A DNA stretch of 64,000 nucleotides from the NCBI GenBank assembly GCA_035940955.1, contig DASZEJ010000160.1, forward strand, positions 1-64,000. The letters run 5' to 3'. Positions within the stretch are counted from its first letter, which is position 1. Each line of letters starts with the position of its first letter. This document shows positions 23,958 to 31,611 of the stretch, piece after piece. Made by a program: the position numbers and the translations under genes. The stretch comes from CADCVT01 sp035940955 (GTDB lineage Bacteria > Actinomycetota > Thermoleophilia > Solirubrobacterales > Solirubrobacteraceae). The notes under the pieces are model-generated. The model ran no database searches, was not told where the DNA came from, and was given only the letters and a program-made list of their open reading frames with translations.

Positions 23958-26015
23958 ATGCCAAAGGTCGCGCGAGTGCTGTTCGACGAGGCCCACTCCG
24001 AGGCGTGGACGATCCGCCCGGAGGTCGCGGCCGCCATCCACCCGTCCCACCCCGGCGACGCGTCGTTCGCCCGCGCCGCCGACGCGCTGCGCCTGCACGA
24101 CTTCACGGTCGCCGCCCACGCCTCGGGCCCGCTCGACGCGGCCGCGCTGGCCGGCGCCGACGTCCTCGTCATCGCCCACCCGTCCGAGCCGGCGTGGGAG
24201 CGGACGGTCCCGGGCGGCTCGCCGCGGCTGGAGCGCGAGGAGCTCGACGCGATCGAGGCGTTCGTCGCCCGGGGCGGCGGGCTGATCGTGCTCGCCGAGG
24301 AGCAGCAGGCGAAGTACGGCAACAACGTCGCCGAGCTCGTCGCCCGGTTCGGCGTCGAGATCGGCAACACGGTCGTCAGCGACTACGAGCGCCACCACAG
24401 GGCGCCGAGCTGGGTGCTGGCCGAGCTGGAGGCGGCCGGCGGCGGCGCCGACCTCCTCGCGCGGGTCGGCGCGGCGTGCTTCTACCGCGCGACGACGGTC
24501 TCCGGCGGGCGCGTGCTCGCGCGGGCGCCCGCGACCTCGTCCGCTCCGGGCGAGCCGCTCGCGGTCGCGACCGAGCACGGCGCCGGGCGCGTCGTGGTGC
24601 TCGGCGACTCGGACCTCTTCGGCGACGACTGCATCGACGAGCTGGGCCACCGCGCGCTGTGGCTGAACCTGGCGTACTGGGCGGCCGGCGGCGCGTTCAC
24701 CGACCGCGAGGGGCCGGCGCCGTCGCCCGCCGCGGCCGACCCCGCGTGGGCGGAGCTCAAGGCGGCGACGGACGAGCTGCGGCTGCTGCAGCAGGCGGAC
24801 GGCTCGATCGCGGCCGAGCGGCGCGGGCCCGAGGTCGAGCGGCTGGTCGACGCGATGGCCGGTGCGGTCGCGCGGCTCAGGCCGCACTTCGACCACCAGG
24901 CCGACTACCTCGACGCCGTCGTGGACGACCTGCGGCAGTGGCGCGACGGCGGCTTCGAGCGGCCCGACTTCGCGCGCTCGCTCGCGCTCTTCCGGCCCGA
25001 CCGGCAGCGCAGCGACGGGATCGAGCACCTCGTCGTCTTCCCCATGTACCTGCAGAACGCCTCGCGCGACACGCGGTTCGAGGCGCTGATCGTCCGCGTC
25101 CCGTGGCCGGAGTGGCTCGCGCGGCTGGAGCGCACGCGCTACGACAACCCGAAGTTCGTGCCGGTCATGTTCGTCGACCACACCGCCGGCTACGACAGCG
25201 AGTGCGCCGTGCTCTTCCCGGAGACGGTGAGCGTCGCGGGGCGGCCGGTGAACGAGTTCGGCGGGATCTTCTGCGACCGCGAGTCCAGGCGGTTCCGCGA
25301 GCGCGTCGGCGCCGCCGTCCAGCTGCTCGGGCTCAACCTGCCGCCCGACGCCGCCGCGCTGCTGCGCTCCGAGCAGCTGTCGCTCGAGGCCTACATGCTG
25401 TGGGACCTCGTCCACGACCGCACCCACAGCCGCGGCGACCTGCCGTTCGACCCGTTCATGATCCGCCAGCGCAGCCCGTACTGGATGTACTCCCTGGAGG
25501 AGCTGCGCTGCGACCTGACGGCCTTCGGCGAGGCGGTGCGCCTCGAGCGCGAGGGCTTCGCCTTCGCGCGGCACGTCCAGTACGCCGTGCTCTTCGACCG
25601 GCTCTTCCGCTTCCCGATCACCGGCAACCGCGTGCGCAACTACGACGGGCTCGGCGGGCAGCTGCTGTTCGCGTACCTGCACAAGCACGGCTTCGTCCGC
25701 TGGACCGACAACCGCCTCACGATCGAGTGGGACCGCGTCGCCGACGGCGTCCAGGCGCTGCGCGCGGCGATCGAGGAGCTGTACCGCTCGGGGATCGACC
25801 GCTCGAAGGTGGCCCACTGGATGGCGGCGCACGACCTCGTGGCGACCTACGTGCCGCCCGCGACGTCCTCGCGCTGGGCCGCCGGGCGCCGGGCGTTCGA
25901 GGACGAGTCCGACCCGCGCGCGCTGATCGACCTCGTCCACGACGACGAGTTCCCGCTCTCGATGTTCTACCTGCAGCTCAAGGGCAAGCTCGACGCGGAG
26001 CCGGTGGCGGCGTGA
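23958..26015 (+). CDS. DUF6421-family protein, possible metalloenzyme
   Basis: The 685-residue protein looks two-domain. Residues ~1-235 have an alpha/beta fold with VLVIAHPSEPAW, ARGGGLIVLAEEQ and VVVLGDSDLFGDD, like GATase1/DUF4350 proteins. The remainder is unique, with VFPMYLQNASRDTRFEALIV, HDRTH (His486, His490) and EELRCDL (Glu514/515). HxxxH plus a downstream acidic helix looks like a metal site, but that is inference. From memory this family is called DUF6421 in Streptomyces and has no known function. A TACCCT box lies 8 bases before the ATG. It heads an operon with an SDR and a PLP lyase, opposite an Lrp regulator. Confidence 0.75.
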   Translation: MPKVARVLFDEAHSEAWTIRPEVAAAIHPSHPGDASFARAADALRLHDFTVAAHASGPLDAAALAGADVLVIAHPSEPAWERTVPGGSPRLEREELDAIEAFVARGGGLIVLAEEQQAKYGNNVAELVARFGVEIGNTVVSDYERHHRAPSWVLAELEAAGGGADLLARVGAACFYRATTVSGGRVLARAPATSSAPGEPLAVATEHGAGRVVVLGDSDLFGDDCIDELGHRALWLNLAYWAAGGAFTDREGPAPSPAAADPAWAELKAATDELRLLQQADGSIAAERRGPEVERLVDAMAGAVARLRPHFDHQADYLDAVVDDLRQWRDGGFERPDFARSLALFRPDRQRSDGIEHLVVFPMYLQNASRDTRFEALIVRVPWPEWLARLERTRYDNPKFVPVMFVDHTAGYDSECAVLFPETVSVAGRPVNEFGGIFCDRESRRFRERVGAAVQLLGLNLPPDAAALLRSEQLSLEAYMLWDLVHDRTHSRGDLPFDPFMIRQRSPYWMYSLEELRCDLTAFGEAVRLEREGFAFARHVQYAVLFDRLFRFPITGNRVRNYDGLGGQLLFAYLHKHGFVRWTDNRLTIEWDRVADGVQALRAAIEELYRSGIDRSKVAHWMAAHDLVATYVPPATSSRWAAGRRAFEDESDPRALIDLVHDDEFPLSMFYLQLKGKLDAEPVAA

Positions 26016-26047
26016 GGGGCGGCGCCGAGCGGAGGGTCGCGGCGTGA
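26012..26047 (+). CDS. Micro-ORF 1, 11 codons (repeat unit)
   Basis: GTG 26012 overlaps the DUF6421 stop as GTGA and opens 11 codons, MRGGAERRVAA, ending at TGA 26045-26047. The GGAGG of repeat unit 1 lies inside it and serves the next GTG. Whether the peptide matters or only its translation does is unknown. Confidence 0.35.
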   Translation: MRGGAERRVAA

Positions 26048-26079
26048 GCGCGGCGAGCCAGCGGAGGGTCGCGGCGTGA
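26044..26079 (+). CDS. Micro-ORF 2, 11 codons (repeat unit)
   Basis: GTG 26044 overlaps the stop of micro-ORF 1 and encodes MSAASQRRVAA, ending at TGA 26077-26079. The GGAGG of repeat unit 1 lies 8 bases upstream of this GTG. It shares the RRVAA ending with the other two. Confidence 0.35.
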   Translation: MSAASQRRVAA

Positions 26080-26111
26080 GGTCGGCGCGCGAGCGGAGGG
26101 TCGCGGCGTGA
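26076..26111 (+). CDS. Micro-ORF 3, 11 codons (repeat unit)
   Basis: GTG 26076 overlaps the stop of micro-ORF 2 and encodes MRSARERRVAA. Its TGA (26109-26111) overlaps the SDR start GTG 26108. The GGAGG of repeat unit 2 precedes its start. Confidence 0.35.
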   Translation: MRSARERRVAA

Positions 26112-26761
26112 TCGTCGTCGCCGGCGCCGGCGGGTCGCTCGGGCCGTACGTCGCGCGCGCGCTCGACGACGCGGGGCACGACCTGTGCTGCTGCGACGCC
26201 GACAGGTCGCGGCTCGAGGGGCTGCCCGGCGAGCTGCACGCCGTCGACCTGCTCGACGAGGCCGCCACGCGCGACTGGGCCGCGTCGCTGGAGGGCGTCA
26301 CCGGCGTGGTGCACCTCGTCGGCGGCTGGCGCGGCGGCACGCCGCTGCCCGAGGCGCCGCTCGAGGACTGGGCGCTGCTGCACGACCTGCTCGTCCGGAC
26401 CGTGCAGCACACGACCCGCGCGTTCGCCCCCGCGCTCAAGGCGGCGGGCGAGCGCGGGCGGTTCGTGATCGTGTCCTCCAGGCAGGCGCAGGCGCCGACG
26501 AGCACCAACGCCGCCTACGCCGCCGCGAAGGCCGCCGCCGAGGCGTGGACGCTCGCCTACGCCGACGAGCTCGCCCAGACGCGCGGGACTGCGAACATCC
26601 TCGTCGTGAACGCGATCGTGACCGACGAGATGCGCGCGGCGAACCCGGACAAGGAGTACCGCACGTTCACTCACGCTCGCGACATGGCGGGCGCGCTGGC
26701 GTGGCTGGTCTCCGACGCCTCGGCCGCGATGAACGGCCAGCGGCTCTCGCTGCACGGATGA
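26108..26761 (+). CDS. Short-chain dehydrogenase/reductase
   Basis: The 217-residue SDR has the nucleotide-binding start IVVAGAGGSLGPYVARALDD, GVVHLVGGWRGG, the catalytic Ser region FVIVSSRQAQ, and YAAAKAAAEAW with the YxxxK pair. It is shorter than the usual 245-260, mainly in early loops. It is an NAD(P)-dependent oxidoreductase of unknown substrate. Start GTG 26108 sits in the third unit of the tandem repeat behind GGAGG, and its stop overlaps the PLP lyase ATG (ATGA). It is the middle gene of the DUF6421 operon. Confidence 0.88.
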   Translation: MIVVAGAGGSLGPYVARALDDAGHDLCCCDADRSRLEGLPGELHAVDLLDEAATRDWAASLEGVTGVVHLVGGWRGGTPLPEAPLEDWALLHDLLVRTVQHTTRAFAPALKAAGERGRFVIVSSRQAQAPTSTNAAYAAAKAAAEAWTLAYADELAQTRGTANILVVNAIVTDEMRAANPDKEYRTFTHARDMAGALAWLVSDASAAMNGQRLSLHG

Positions 26762-27816
26762 GCCACGGCGAGGGAGGCGGCGCCGCCGGCGGCGACGGCG
26801 GCGAGCTGGTGCGCCGGCGCGGGTTCGGCTCCGACAACCACGCCGGGGCGCTGCCCGAGGTGCTCGACGCGCTCGCCGCCGTCAACGACGGGCACGCCGA
26901 GTCCTACGGCCACGACCCGTACACCCGCAGCGTCGAGCAGCGCCTGGAGGCCGAGTTCGGCGCCGGGGCCCGCGCGTTCTTCGTCTTCAACGGCACCGGG
27001 GCGAACGTCGTCGCGCTGCGCGCGATGTGCCGCCCGTGGGAGGGCGTGGTCTGCGCCAGCACCGCCCACCTCAACGTCGACGAGGGCGGCGCGCCCGAGC
27101 GCATGGGCGGGCTCAAGCTGCTGACCGTCCCCACGCCCGACGGCAAGCTGACGCCCGACCTCGTCGCGACCCGCCTCGTGCGCTTCGGCGACGAGCACGC
27201 CGTCCAGCCGCGCGTCGTCTCGATCACCCAGAGCACCGAGATGGGCACGCTCTACGCGCCCGCGGAGATCGCCGCGCTCGCCGCCCAGGCGCACGAGCAC
27301 GGCCTGCTGCTGCACGTCGACGGCTCGCGCCTGACGAACGCCGCCGCGGCCCTCGGCGTGCCGCTCGGCGAGGCCGCCGGCGCCGCCGACGCGATCTCGT
27401 TCGGCGGCACGAAGGCGGGGCTCATCTTCGGCGAGGCGGTGGTCCTGCGCCGCCCCGACCTCGCCGCCGCCGCACCGTACCTGCGCAAGCAGTCGATGCA
27501 GCTCGCGTCGAAGATGCGGTTCGTGGCCGCCCAGTTCGAGGCGCTGCTCGAGGGCGAGCGCTGGCGCACCGCGGCGACCCACGCGAACGCGATGGCCCGG
27601 CGCCTGGCCGACCAGGTCGCCGGCGCCGCCGAGATCACCCAGCCAGTCGAGGTCAACGCCGTCTTCGCGATCCTCCCGCCCGAGCGCGCCGAGAAGCTGC
27701 GCGAGGACTGGTTCTTCTACACCTGGGACGAGGCCACCGGAGAGGTGCGGTGGATGTGCGCCTGGGACACCACGGAGGAGGACGTGGACGCGTTCGCGGC
27801 GGCAGTCCGTGGCTAG
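26758..27816 (+). CDS. PLP-dependent beta-eliminating lyase, threonine aldolase-like
   Basis: The 352-residue fold-type I PLP enzyme matches the beta-eliminating lyase family (low-specificity L-threonine aldolase). FGSDNHAGALPEVLDALAAV is the N-terminal substrate segment, LHVDGSRLTNAAAALGV gives the cofactor-binding Asp, and SFGGTKAGLIFGEAV places the Schiff-base lysine at Lys219. It probably cleaves a beta-hydroxy amino acid to glycine and an aldehyde, or acts on a related substrate. ATG 26758 lies within the SDR stop (ATGA). It is the third gene of the DUF6421 operon and overlaps the next small gene by eight bases. Confidence 0.9.
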   Translation: MSHGEGGGAAGGDGGELVRRRGFGSDNHAGALPEVLDALAAVNDGHAESYGHDPYTRSVEQRLEAEFGAGARAFFVFNGTGANVVALRAMCRPWEGVVCASTAHLNVDEGGAPERMGGLKLLTVPTPDGKLTPDLVATRLVRFGDEHAVQPRVVSITQSTEMGTLYAPAEIAALAAQAHEHGLLLHVDGSRLTNAAAALGVPLGEAAGAADAISFGGTKAGLIFGEAVVLRRPDLAAAAPYLRKQSMQLASKMRFVAAQFEALLEGERWRTAATHANAMARRLADQVAGAAEITQPVEVNAVFAILPPERAEKLREDWFFYTWDEATGEVRWMCAWDTTEEDVDAFAAAVRG

Positions 27817-28135
27817 GTCGCGCGTCCCCCTTCCCCGCGGCGTGCCCGCCGACTTCGAGGTGTTCGTCAACGGCGTCCCCCAGCGGCGCGGCGCCGACTA
27901 CCGCGTCGAGGGCCGGACGCTCCTCTTCGACCGCGAGCTGAAGAAGGAGGGCCGCCTCGGCCTGTGGCGCTGGTTTCTCGGCGCCTGGGGGATCGGCACC
28001 TACCGGCAGAACGACTCGGTCGACGTCCGCTACGAGGCCGGCGGGCAGCCCCGCGTTTTGGAGGGGCTCGAGATCGAGCCGGTCCCGGACGCCGCCGCGC
28101 AACGCGACGTGCGCGAGAGAACCGGCGGGGTTTAG
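27809..28135 (+). CDS. Small conserved hypothetical protein
   Basis: The 108-residue protein is beta-rich. VPLPRGVPADFEVFVNGVPQ is followed by GADYRVEGRTLLFDREL, then basic KKEGRLGLWRWFLGAWGIGT and YRQNDSVDVRYEAGG. The FVNGV..GADY..EGRTLLF rhythm suggests a small beta-barrel or sandwich. It starts at GTG 27809 within the 3' end of the PLP lyase gene, so it is probably the last gene of that operon. No family name is recognised. Confidence 0.7.
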   Translation: MARSRVPLPRGVPADFEVFVNGVPQRRGADYRVEGRTLLFDRELKKEGRLGLWRWFLGAWGIGTYRQNDSVDVRYEAGGQPRVLEGLEIEPVPDAAAQRDVRERTGGV

Positions 28136-28168
28136 CCGGAGGGCCCGCCGAGCATCCTTCGTCCACCC

Positions 28169-28453
28169 ATGTTCGACCCGACCTCCGAGGACCTCTCCCG
28201 CCGCGGCCGCGCGCACACCCGCCTGCGGGAGCTGCTCGACGCCCGCGGCCCCGCGCTGCTGCACGCCGCCGAGCGCGAGCAGCTCGTCGACGCCGCCGAC
28301 GCGCTGCTGTTCAACGAGGCCGACGCGCTCGAGCGCCGCGACGCCGCGCTCGACCTGCTCGACGACCTGGTCGACTCGGGCCGCTGGGAGCCCGCGGCGG
28401 CGAACGCCGTCGCGCAGGCGCTGCGCGCCTGCGGGCAGACGATCGCTCGCTAG
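28169..28453 (+). CDS. Small helical protein of unknown function
   Basis: The 94-residue protein is predicted almost entirely helical and acidic (FDPTSEDLSRRGRAHTRLRE, ADALLFNEADALERRDAALD, then LLDDLVDSGRW). It has no membrane helix or motif. A weak CATCCT box precedes the ATG by ~10 bases and there is no ribosome site. It is convergent with metF, overlapping it by four bases. No family is recognised. Confidence 0.65.
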   Translation: MFDPTSEDLSRRGRAHTRLRELLDARGPALLHAAEREQLVDAADALLFNEADALERRDAALDLLDDLVDSGRWEPAAANAVAQALRACGQTIAR

Positions 28454-29373
28454 CCGACCGCCAGCGTCGCCTCGCCCAGCCCGGTCCGCTCGTCCCAGGG
28501 CCGCATGAGCTTCAACGCGCTGAGGATCGCGCGCGTCGCGGGCGAGCGGTTCAGCGTGTAGAAGTGGATGCCGGGCGCGCCGCCGCGCAGGAGCTCGGCG
28601 CACTGCAGGGTCGCGAACGCCACGCCGAGGTCGCGGACCGCGTCGGGCTGCTCGGCCCGCGCCTCCAGCGCCGTGCGCAGGCCGGCGGGGATGTCCGACC
28701 CGCACAGGCCGGTGATCCGCGTGATCTGCTTGACGTCCAGGATCGGCATGACGCCGGGGATGATCGGCACGTCGATCCCGATCGCCCGCGCGCGCTCGAC
28801 GAAGTCGAAGTACACGGCGTTGTCGAAGAACAGCTGGGTGATGAGGAACCGCGCGCCGGCTTCGACCTTCTCCTTGAGGTACCGCAGGTCGGCCTCGGCG
28901 CTCGTGGCGTGGATGTGCGTCTCGGGGAAGCACGCGGCGCCGATCGCGAAGTGGGCGTAGTCGGCGCCGATCAGCTCGACCAGCTCGCGCGAGTACTCGA
29001 GGCCGCCCTCGGTCTTCGTCCACTCCTCCTGGCCCGCGGGCGGGTCGCCGCGCAGCGCCAGGACGTTGTCGAACCCCGCGTCGCGCATCTCGTCGAGCGT
29101 CGCCCGCAGGTCGTCCACCGTCGCCCCGACGCACGTGAGGTGCGCCATCGCCTCCAGGCCGTACTCGTCGTGGATCCGCTTGACGATCTCGATCGTCTTC
29201 GAGCGGGTCGAGCCGCCCGCGCCGTAGGTGACCGAGACGAACGCCGGCTCCAGGCGGCGCAGCTCGCGCAGCGCGGCCTCGAGGTTGCGCTCGCCCTCGG
29301 GCGTCTTCGGCGGGAAGAACTCGAACGAGAAGACGGGCTCGTCGCTGACGGCGAGCAGCTCGTCGATGCGCAT
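28450..29373 (-). CDS. metF: 5,10-Methylenetetrahydrofolate reductase
   Basis: The 307-residue flavoenzyme reduces methylene-THF to methyl-THF for methionine synthesis. The TIM-barrel signatures are clear: FSFEFFPPKTPEGERNL with the catalytic Glu, SVTYGAGGSTRSKTIEIV, VLALRGDPP, HIHATSAEADLRYLKEKVEA and FFDNAVYFDFVERAR. ATG 29373 is the first start after the upstream metallo-hydrolase stop, leaving a two-base gap, so the two are co-transcribed. Length and residues look normal. Confidence 0.95.
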   Translation of the reverse strand: MRIDELLAVSDEPVFSFEFFPPKTPEGERNLEAALRELRRLEPAFVSVTYGAGGSTRSKTIEIVKRIHDEYGLEAMAHLTCVGATVDDLRATLDEMRDAGFDNVLALRGDPPAGQEEWTKTEGGLEYSRELVELIGADYAHFAIGAACFPETHIHATSAEADLRYLKEKVEAGARFLITQLFFDNAVYFDFVERARAIGIDVPIIPGVMPILDVKQITRITGLCGSDIPAGLRTALEARAEQPDAVRDLGVAFATLQCAELLRGGAPGIHFYTLNRSPATRAILSALKLMRPWDERTGLGEATLAVG

Positions 29374-29375
29374 CG

Positions 29376-30377
29376 TCACAGCGTAGTCCAGCGCTCCGGG
29401 CGCCCCGGGATCCGCCTTGCGCGGCCCTCGCGCTCCAGGTGCACCAGGTACGTCAGCGTCTCGCTCAGCCACCAGTTCGCGGTCGCCGGGGTGACCGGCT
29501 GGCCATAGACGAGCGGGACCGCCTCGAACGCGGTGAGCGGCCCGGCGCCGTCGCCGACGACCTCGAGCACGCGGGCGATCCGCTCGCGGACCGCGACCCG
29601 GTTGGCCTCCACGTGCGCGTGCACGTCGGTGAACGTGCGGCCGTGGCCGGGCAGGCACAGGCGGGCGTCGAGCGCGTCGACCACGTCGAGCGAGCGCAGG
29701 AACTCGCCGGCCGGGTCGGGCGTGTGGCCGAAGTCGTAGTAGAGCGAGACGCGGCCGAGCAGGTGGTCGCCGGAGATCAGCAGCCGCCGGTCGGGCTGGA
29801 AGAGGCAGACGTGCGAGGGCGCGTGGCCGGGCGTCTCGTGGACGGTCCAGGGGCCGAGGTCGGTGTCGACGACGACGCCGGGGACGAGCTCGCGGTCGGG
29901 CGGGACGAGCCCGGCGATCCCGATGCCGGTGCCGCGCTGGGACTCCTGGTAGGCGCGCAGCGGCTCCTCCGGCACGCCGCTCTGCAGCGCGACCTCGATC
30001 CGGCGCTCGAGCGCGGCGTCGTAGTCGGTCGCGGCCAGCCGGACGTGCTCGTAGGCGGGGTGGATCCACAGCTCGCAGCCGGTGCGCTCGACGATCGTGG
30101 CCGCCTCGCCGTAGTGGTCTGAGTGGGCGTGCGTGCAGACGAGCAGCCGGACGTGGTCGAGCTTCAGGCCCACCTGCTCGAGCGCCCGCTCCAGGTGGCC
30201 CATCGACCCGGGCTCGTGCATGCCGGTGTCGACCAGCACGATGCCGTCGCCGGCGGCCAGCGCCCACGCGTTGCAGTGCGGCACGCCGGGCCACGGCAGC
30301 GGCAGGCGCAGGCGCCAGACGCCGGGCAGCACCCGCTCGCCCCGCCCGACCTCGCGCCTGCGCCGTGCCTCCGCCAT
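29376..30377 (-). CDS. Metallo-beta-lactamase-fold hydrolase
   Basis: The 333-residue protein has the MBL metal motif LLVCTHAHSDHYGEAA, further ligands in TPGHAPSHVCLF and ISGDHLLGRVSL, and CLPGHGRTFTDVHAHVEANR near the end. The C-terminal ~60 residues (TAFEAVPLVYGQPVTPATAN) are the helical tail seen in hydroxyacylglutathione-hydrolase- and LACTB2-like proteins. Its substrate is unknown. TAGCGT lies 7 bases before ATG 30377, mirroring the divergent SnoaL/MBL gene; the two share a 24-bp promoter region. It is followed two bases later by metF. Confidence 0.9.
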   Translation of the reverse strand: MAEARRRREVGRGERVLPGVWRLRLPLPWPGVPHCNAWALAAGDGIVLVDTGMHEPGSMGHLERALEQVGLKLDHVRLLVCTHAHSDHYGEAATIVERTGCELWIHPAYEHVRLAATDYDAALERRIEVALQSGVPEEPLRAYQESQRGTGIGIAGLVPPDRELVPGVVVDTDLGPWTVHETPGHAPSHVCLFQPDRRLLISGDHLLGRVSLYYDFGHTPDPAGEFLRSLDVVDALDARLCLPGHGRTFTDVHAHVEANRVAVRERIARVLEVVGDGAGPLTAFEAVPLVYGQPVTPATANWWLSETLTYLVHLEREGRARRIPGRPERWTTL

Positions 30378-30384
30378 GCCCCTG

Positions 30385-30394
30385 ACGCTAGCGT
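30385..30394. promoter_or_regulatory. Symmetric bidirectional -10 palindrome
   Basis: ACGCTAGCGT is a perfect palindrome in the 24-bp gap between divergent genes. It gives TAGCGT on each strand, and each box ends exactly 7 bases from its start codon (ATG 30402 plus, ATG 30377 minus). This is the geometry expected for leaderless transcripts in both directions. Confidence 0.55.
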
Positions 30395-30401
30395 TCGCAC
30401 C

Positions 30402-31607
30402 ATGGCCGGCACGTCCACGTCCTCCACCGCCGCCGAGCTGATGCGCGAGTACTTCGCGAGCATCGGCCGGGACCCCGAAGCGCAGCGCAGGTGGTACGCC
30501 GACGACGCGCGGGTGACGCTCGCCGGCGCGATCGAGGACGGCGGGAAGGCGGAGGTCGTCGCGTTCTTCGACGGCCTGTACGCAGCGTTCCCCGACCTGC
30601 GGATGGAGGCGCTGGAGGTGGTCGGCGAGGGCGACACGGTCGCCGTCCACTGGCGCCTGCGCGGCACGTTCGCCGGGCCGGAGCGGTTCAACGGCATCGA
30701 GCCGACCGGGGCGCGGCTCGACCTGCGCGGGGTCGACGTCATCACCGTCCGCGACGGGCGGATCGTCCGCAACGACGCCTACACCGACAACATGGCGATC
30801 GCCCGCCAGCTCGGGATGATGCCGCCGCTCCAGTCGCCGGCCGAGCAGCGGATGACCGCGGCGTTCAACGCGCGGACGTCGCTCGCGCGCCGGCTGCTGA
30901 CGCCGCACGGCGACCCCGAGGAGGTCGCCGACGGCGTGTGGCGCGTGCAGGGCCAGCCCGGCCGGTGCAACGTCTACCTCGTGCGCGACGGCGACGGCGT
31001 GCTGATGTTCGACGCGGGCGCGCGCACCATGCGCGGCGCGGTCGCGGCGGCCGCCGCGCGGCTCGGCGGGCTGACGCGGATCGTCCTCGGCCACGGCCAC
31101 ACCGACCACCGCGGCACCGCGCCGGCGTTCGACGTGCCGGTGCTCTGCCACCCGGACGAGGTCGTCGACGCCGAGGGCTCGGGCGGCTGGCGCTACTGGG
31201 ACCGCGACCTGTCGTTCCTGCCGCCGCCGCAGCGCCAGCTGCACAAGCTCTTCCACGCGCGGATGTGGGACGGCGGGCCGGTGAAGGTCGCGGGGACGGT
31301 CAGCGAGGGCGACGACGTGGCGGGCTTCGAGGTCGTCCACCTGCCCGGCCACGCGCCGGGGATGATCGCGCTGTGGCGCGCGTCGGACCGGGTCGCCCTG
31401 AGCACCGACGCGTTCTACGTGCTCGACATGTGGGGCCGCGACACCGAGCCGCACCTGCCGCTCCCGGGCTACAACCACGACCACGAGCAGGCGCGCGCGT
31501 CGCTGCGCAAGCTCGCCGCGCTGGACCCCGCCGCCTGCCACCCCGGCCACGCGAACGCGCTGACCGGCGACGTCCGCGCGCGGCTCGAGCGGGCGGCGGC
31601 GGAGTAG
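30402..31607 (+). CDS. SnoaL-like domain fused to metallo-beta-lactamase-fold hydrolase
   Basis: The 401-residue protein joins two folds. Residues ~8-130 are SnoaL/NTF2-like (EYFASIGRDPEAQRRWYADD, AFPDLRMEALEVVGEGDTVA, VHWRLRGTFAGPE). Residues ~165-395 are an MBL hydrolase with VLGHGHTDHRGTAP, VVHLPGHAPGMIALW and the late His in CHPGHANAL. Linking a small-molecule-binding pocket to a metallo-hydrolase suggests one substrate processed or sensed by both, which is inference. It is divergent from another MBL gene and leads a four-gene run ending in an aminopeptidase. Confidence 0.87.
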   Translation: MAGTSTSSTAAELMREYFASIGRDPEAQRRWYADDARVTLAGAIEDGGKAEVVAFFDGLYAAFPDLRMEALEVVGEGDTVAVHWRLRGTFAGPERFNGIEPTGARLDLRGVDVITVRDGRIVRNDAYTDNMAIARQLGMMPPLQSPAEQRMTAAFNARTSLARRLLTPHGDPEEVADGVWRVQGQPGRCNVYLVRDGDGVLMFDAGARTMRGAVAAAAARLGGLTRIVLGHGHTDHRGTAPAFDVPVLCHPDEVVDAEGSGGWRYWDRDLSFLPPPQRQLHKLFHARMWDGGPVKVAGTVSEGDDVAGFEVVHLPGHAPGMIALWRASDRVALSTDAFYVLDMWGRDTEPHLPLPGYNHDHEQARASLRKLAALDPAACHPGHANALTGDVRARLERAAAE

Positions 31608-31611
31608 CGCG

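Larger units (their letters stand above)
26028..26111 (+). repeat. 32-bp tandem repeat carrying ribosome site, GTG start and stop
   Basis: The 19-base core GCGGAGGGTCGCGGCGTGA occurs three times with an exact 32-bp period (units beginning at 26028, 26060 and 26092, the last partial). A diverged parental copy, differing by a two-base indel, is the 3' end of the DUF6421 gene. Each unit contains GGAGG, a GTG and an overlapping TGA. Consequently three 11-codon micro-ORFs (26012-26047, 26044-26079, 26076-26111) chain by GTGA overlaps into the SDR start at 26108. Confidence 0.9.

Noticed and set aside
22958..26047. 1029-residue plus-strand frame ending in the tandem repeat region
   Set aside because: It overlaps the YgjP metallopeptidase, Lrp and DUF6421 genes and has no motifs, so it is a shadow frame.
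26012..26111. CRISPR-like array
   Set aside because: The 32-bp units are contiguous with only ~12-bp variable parts, no spacers of CRISPR length and no cas genes; the content is ribosome-site and start/stop signals.
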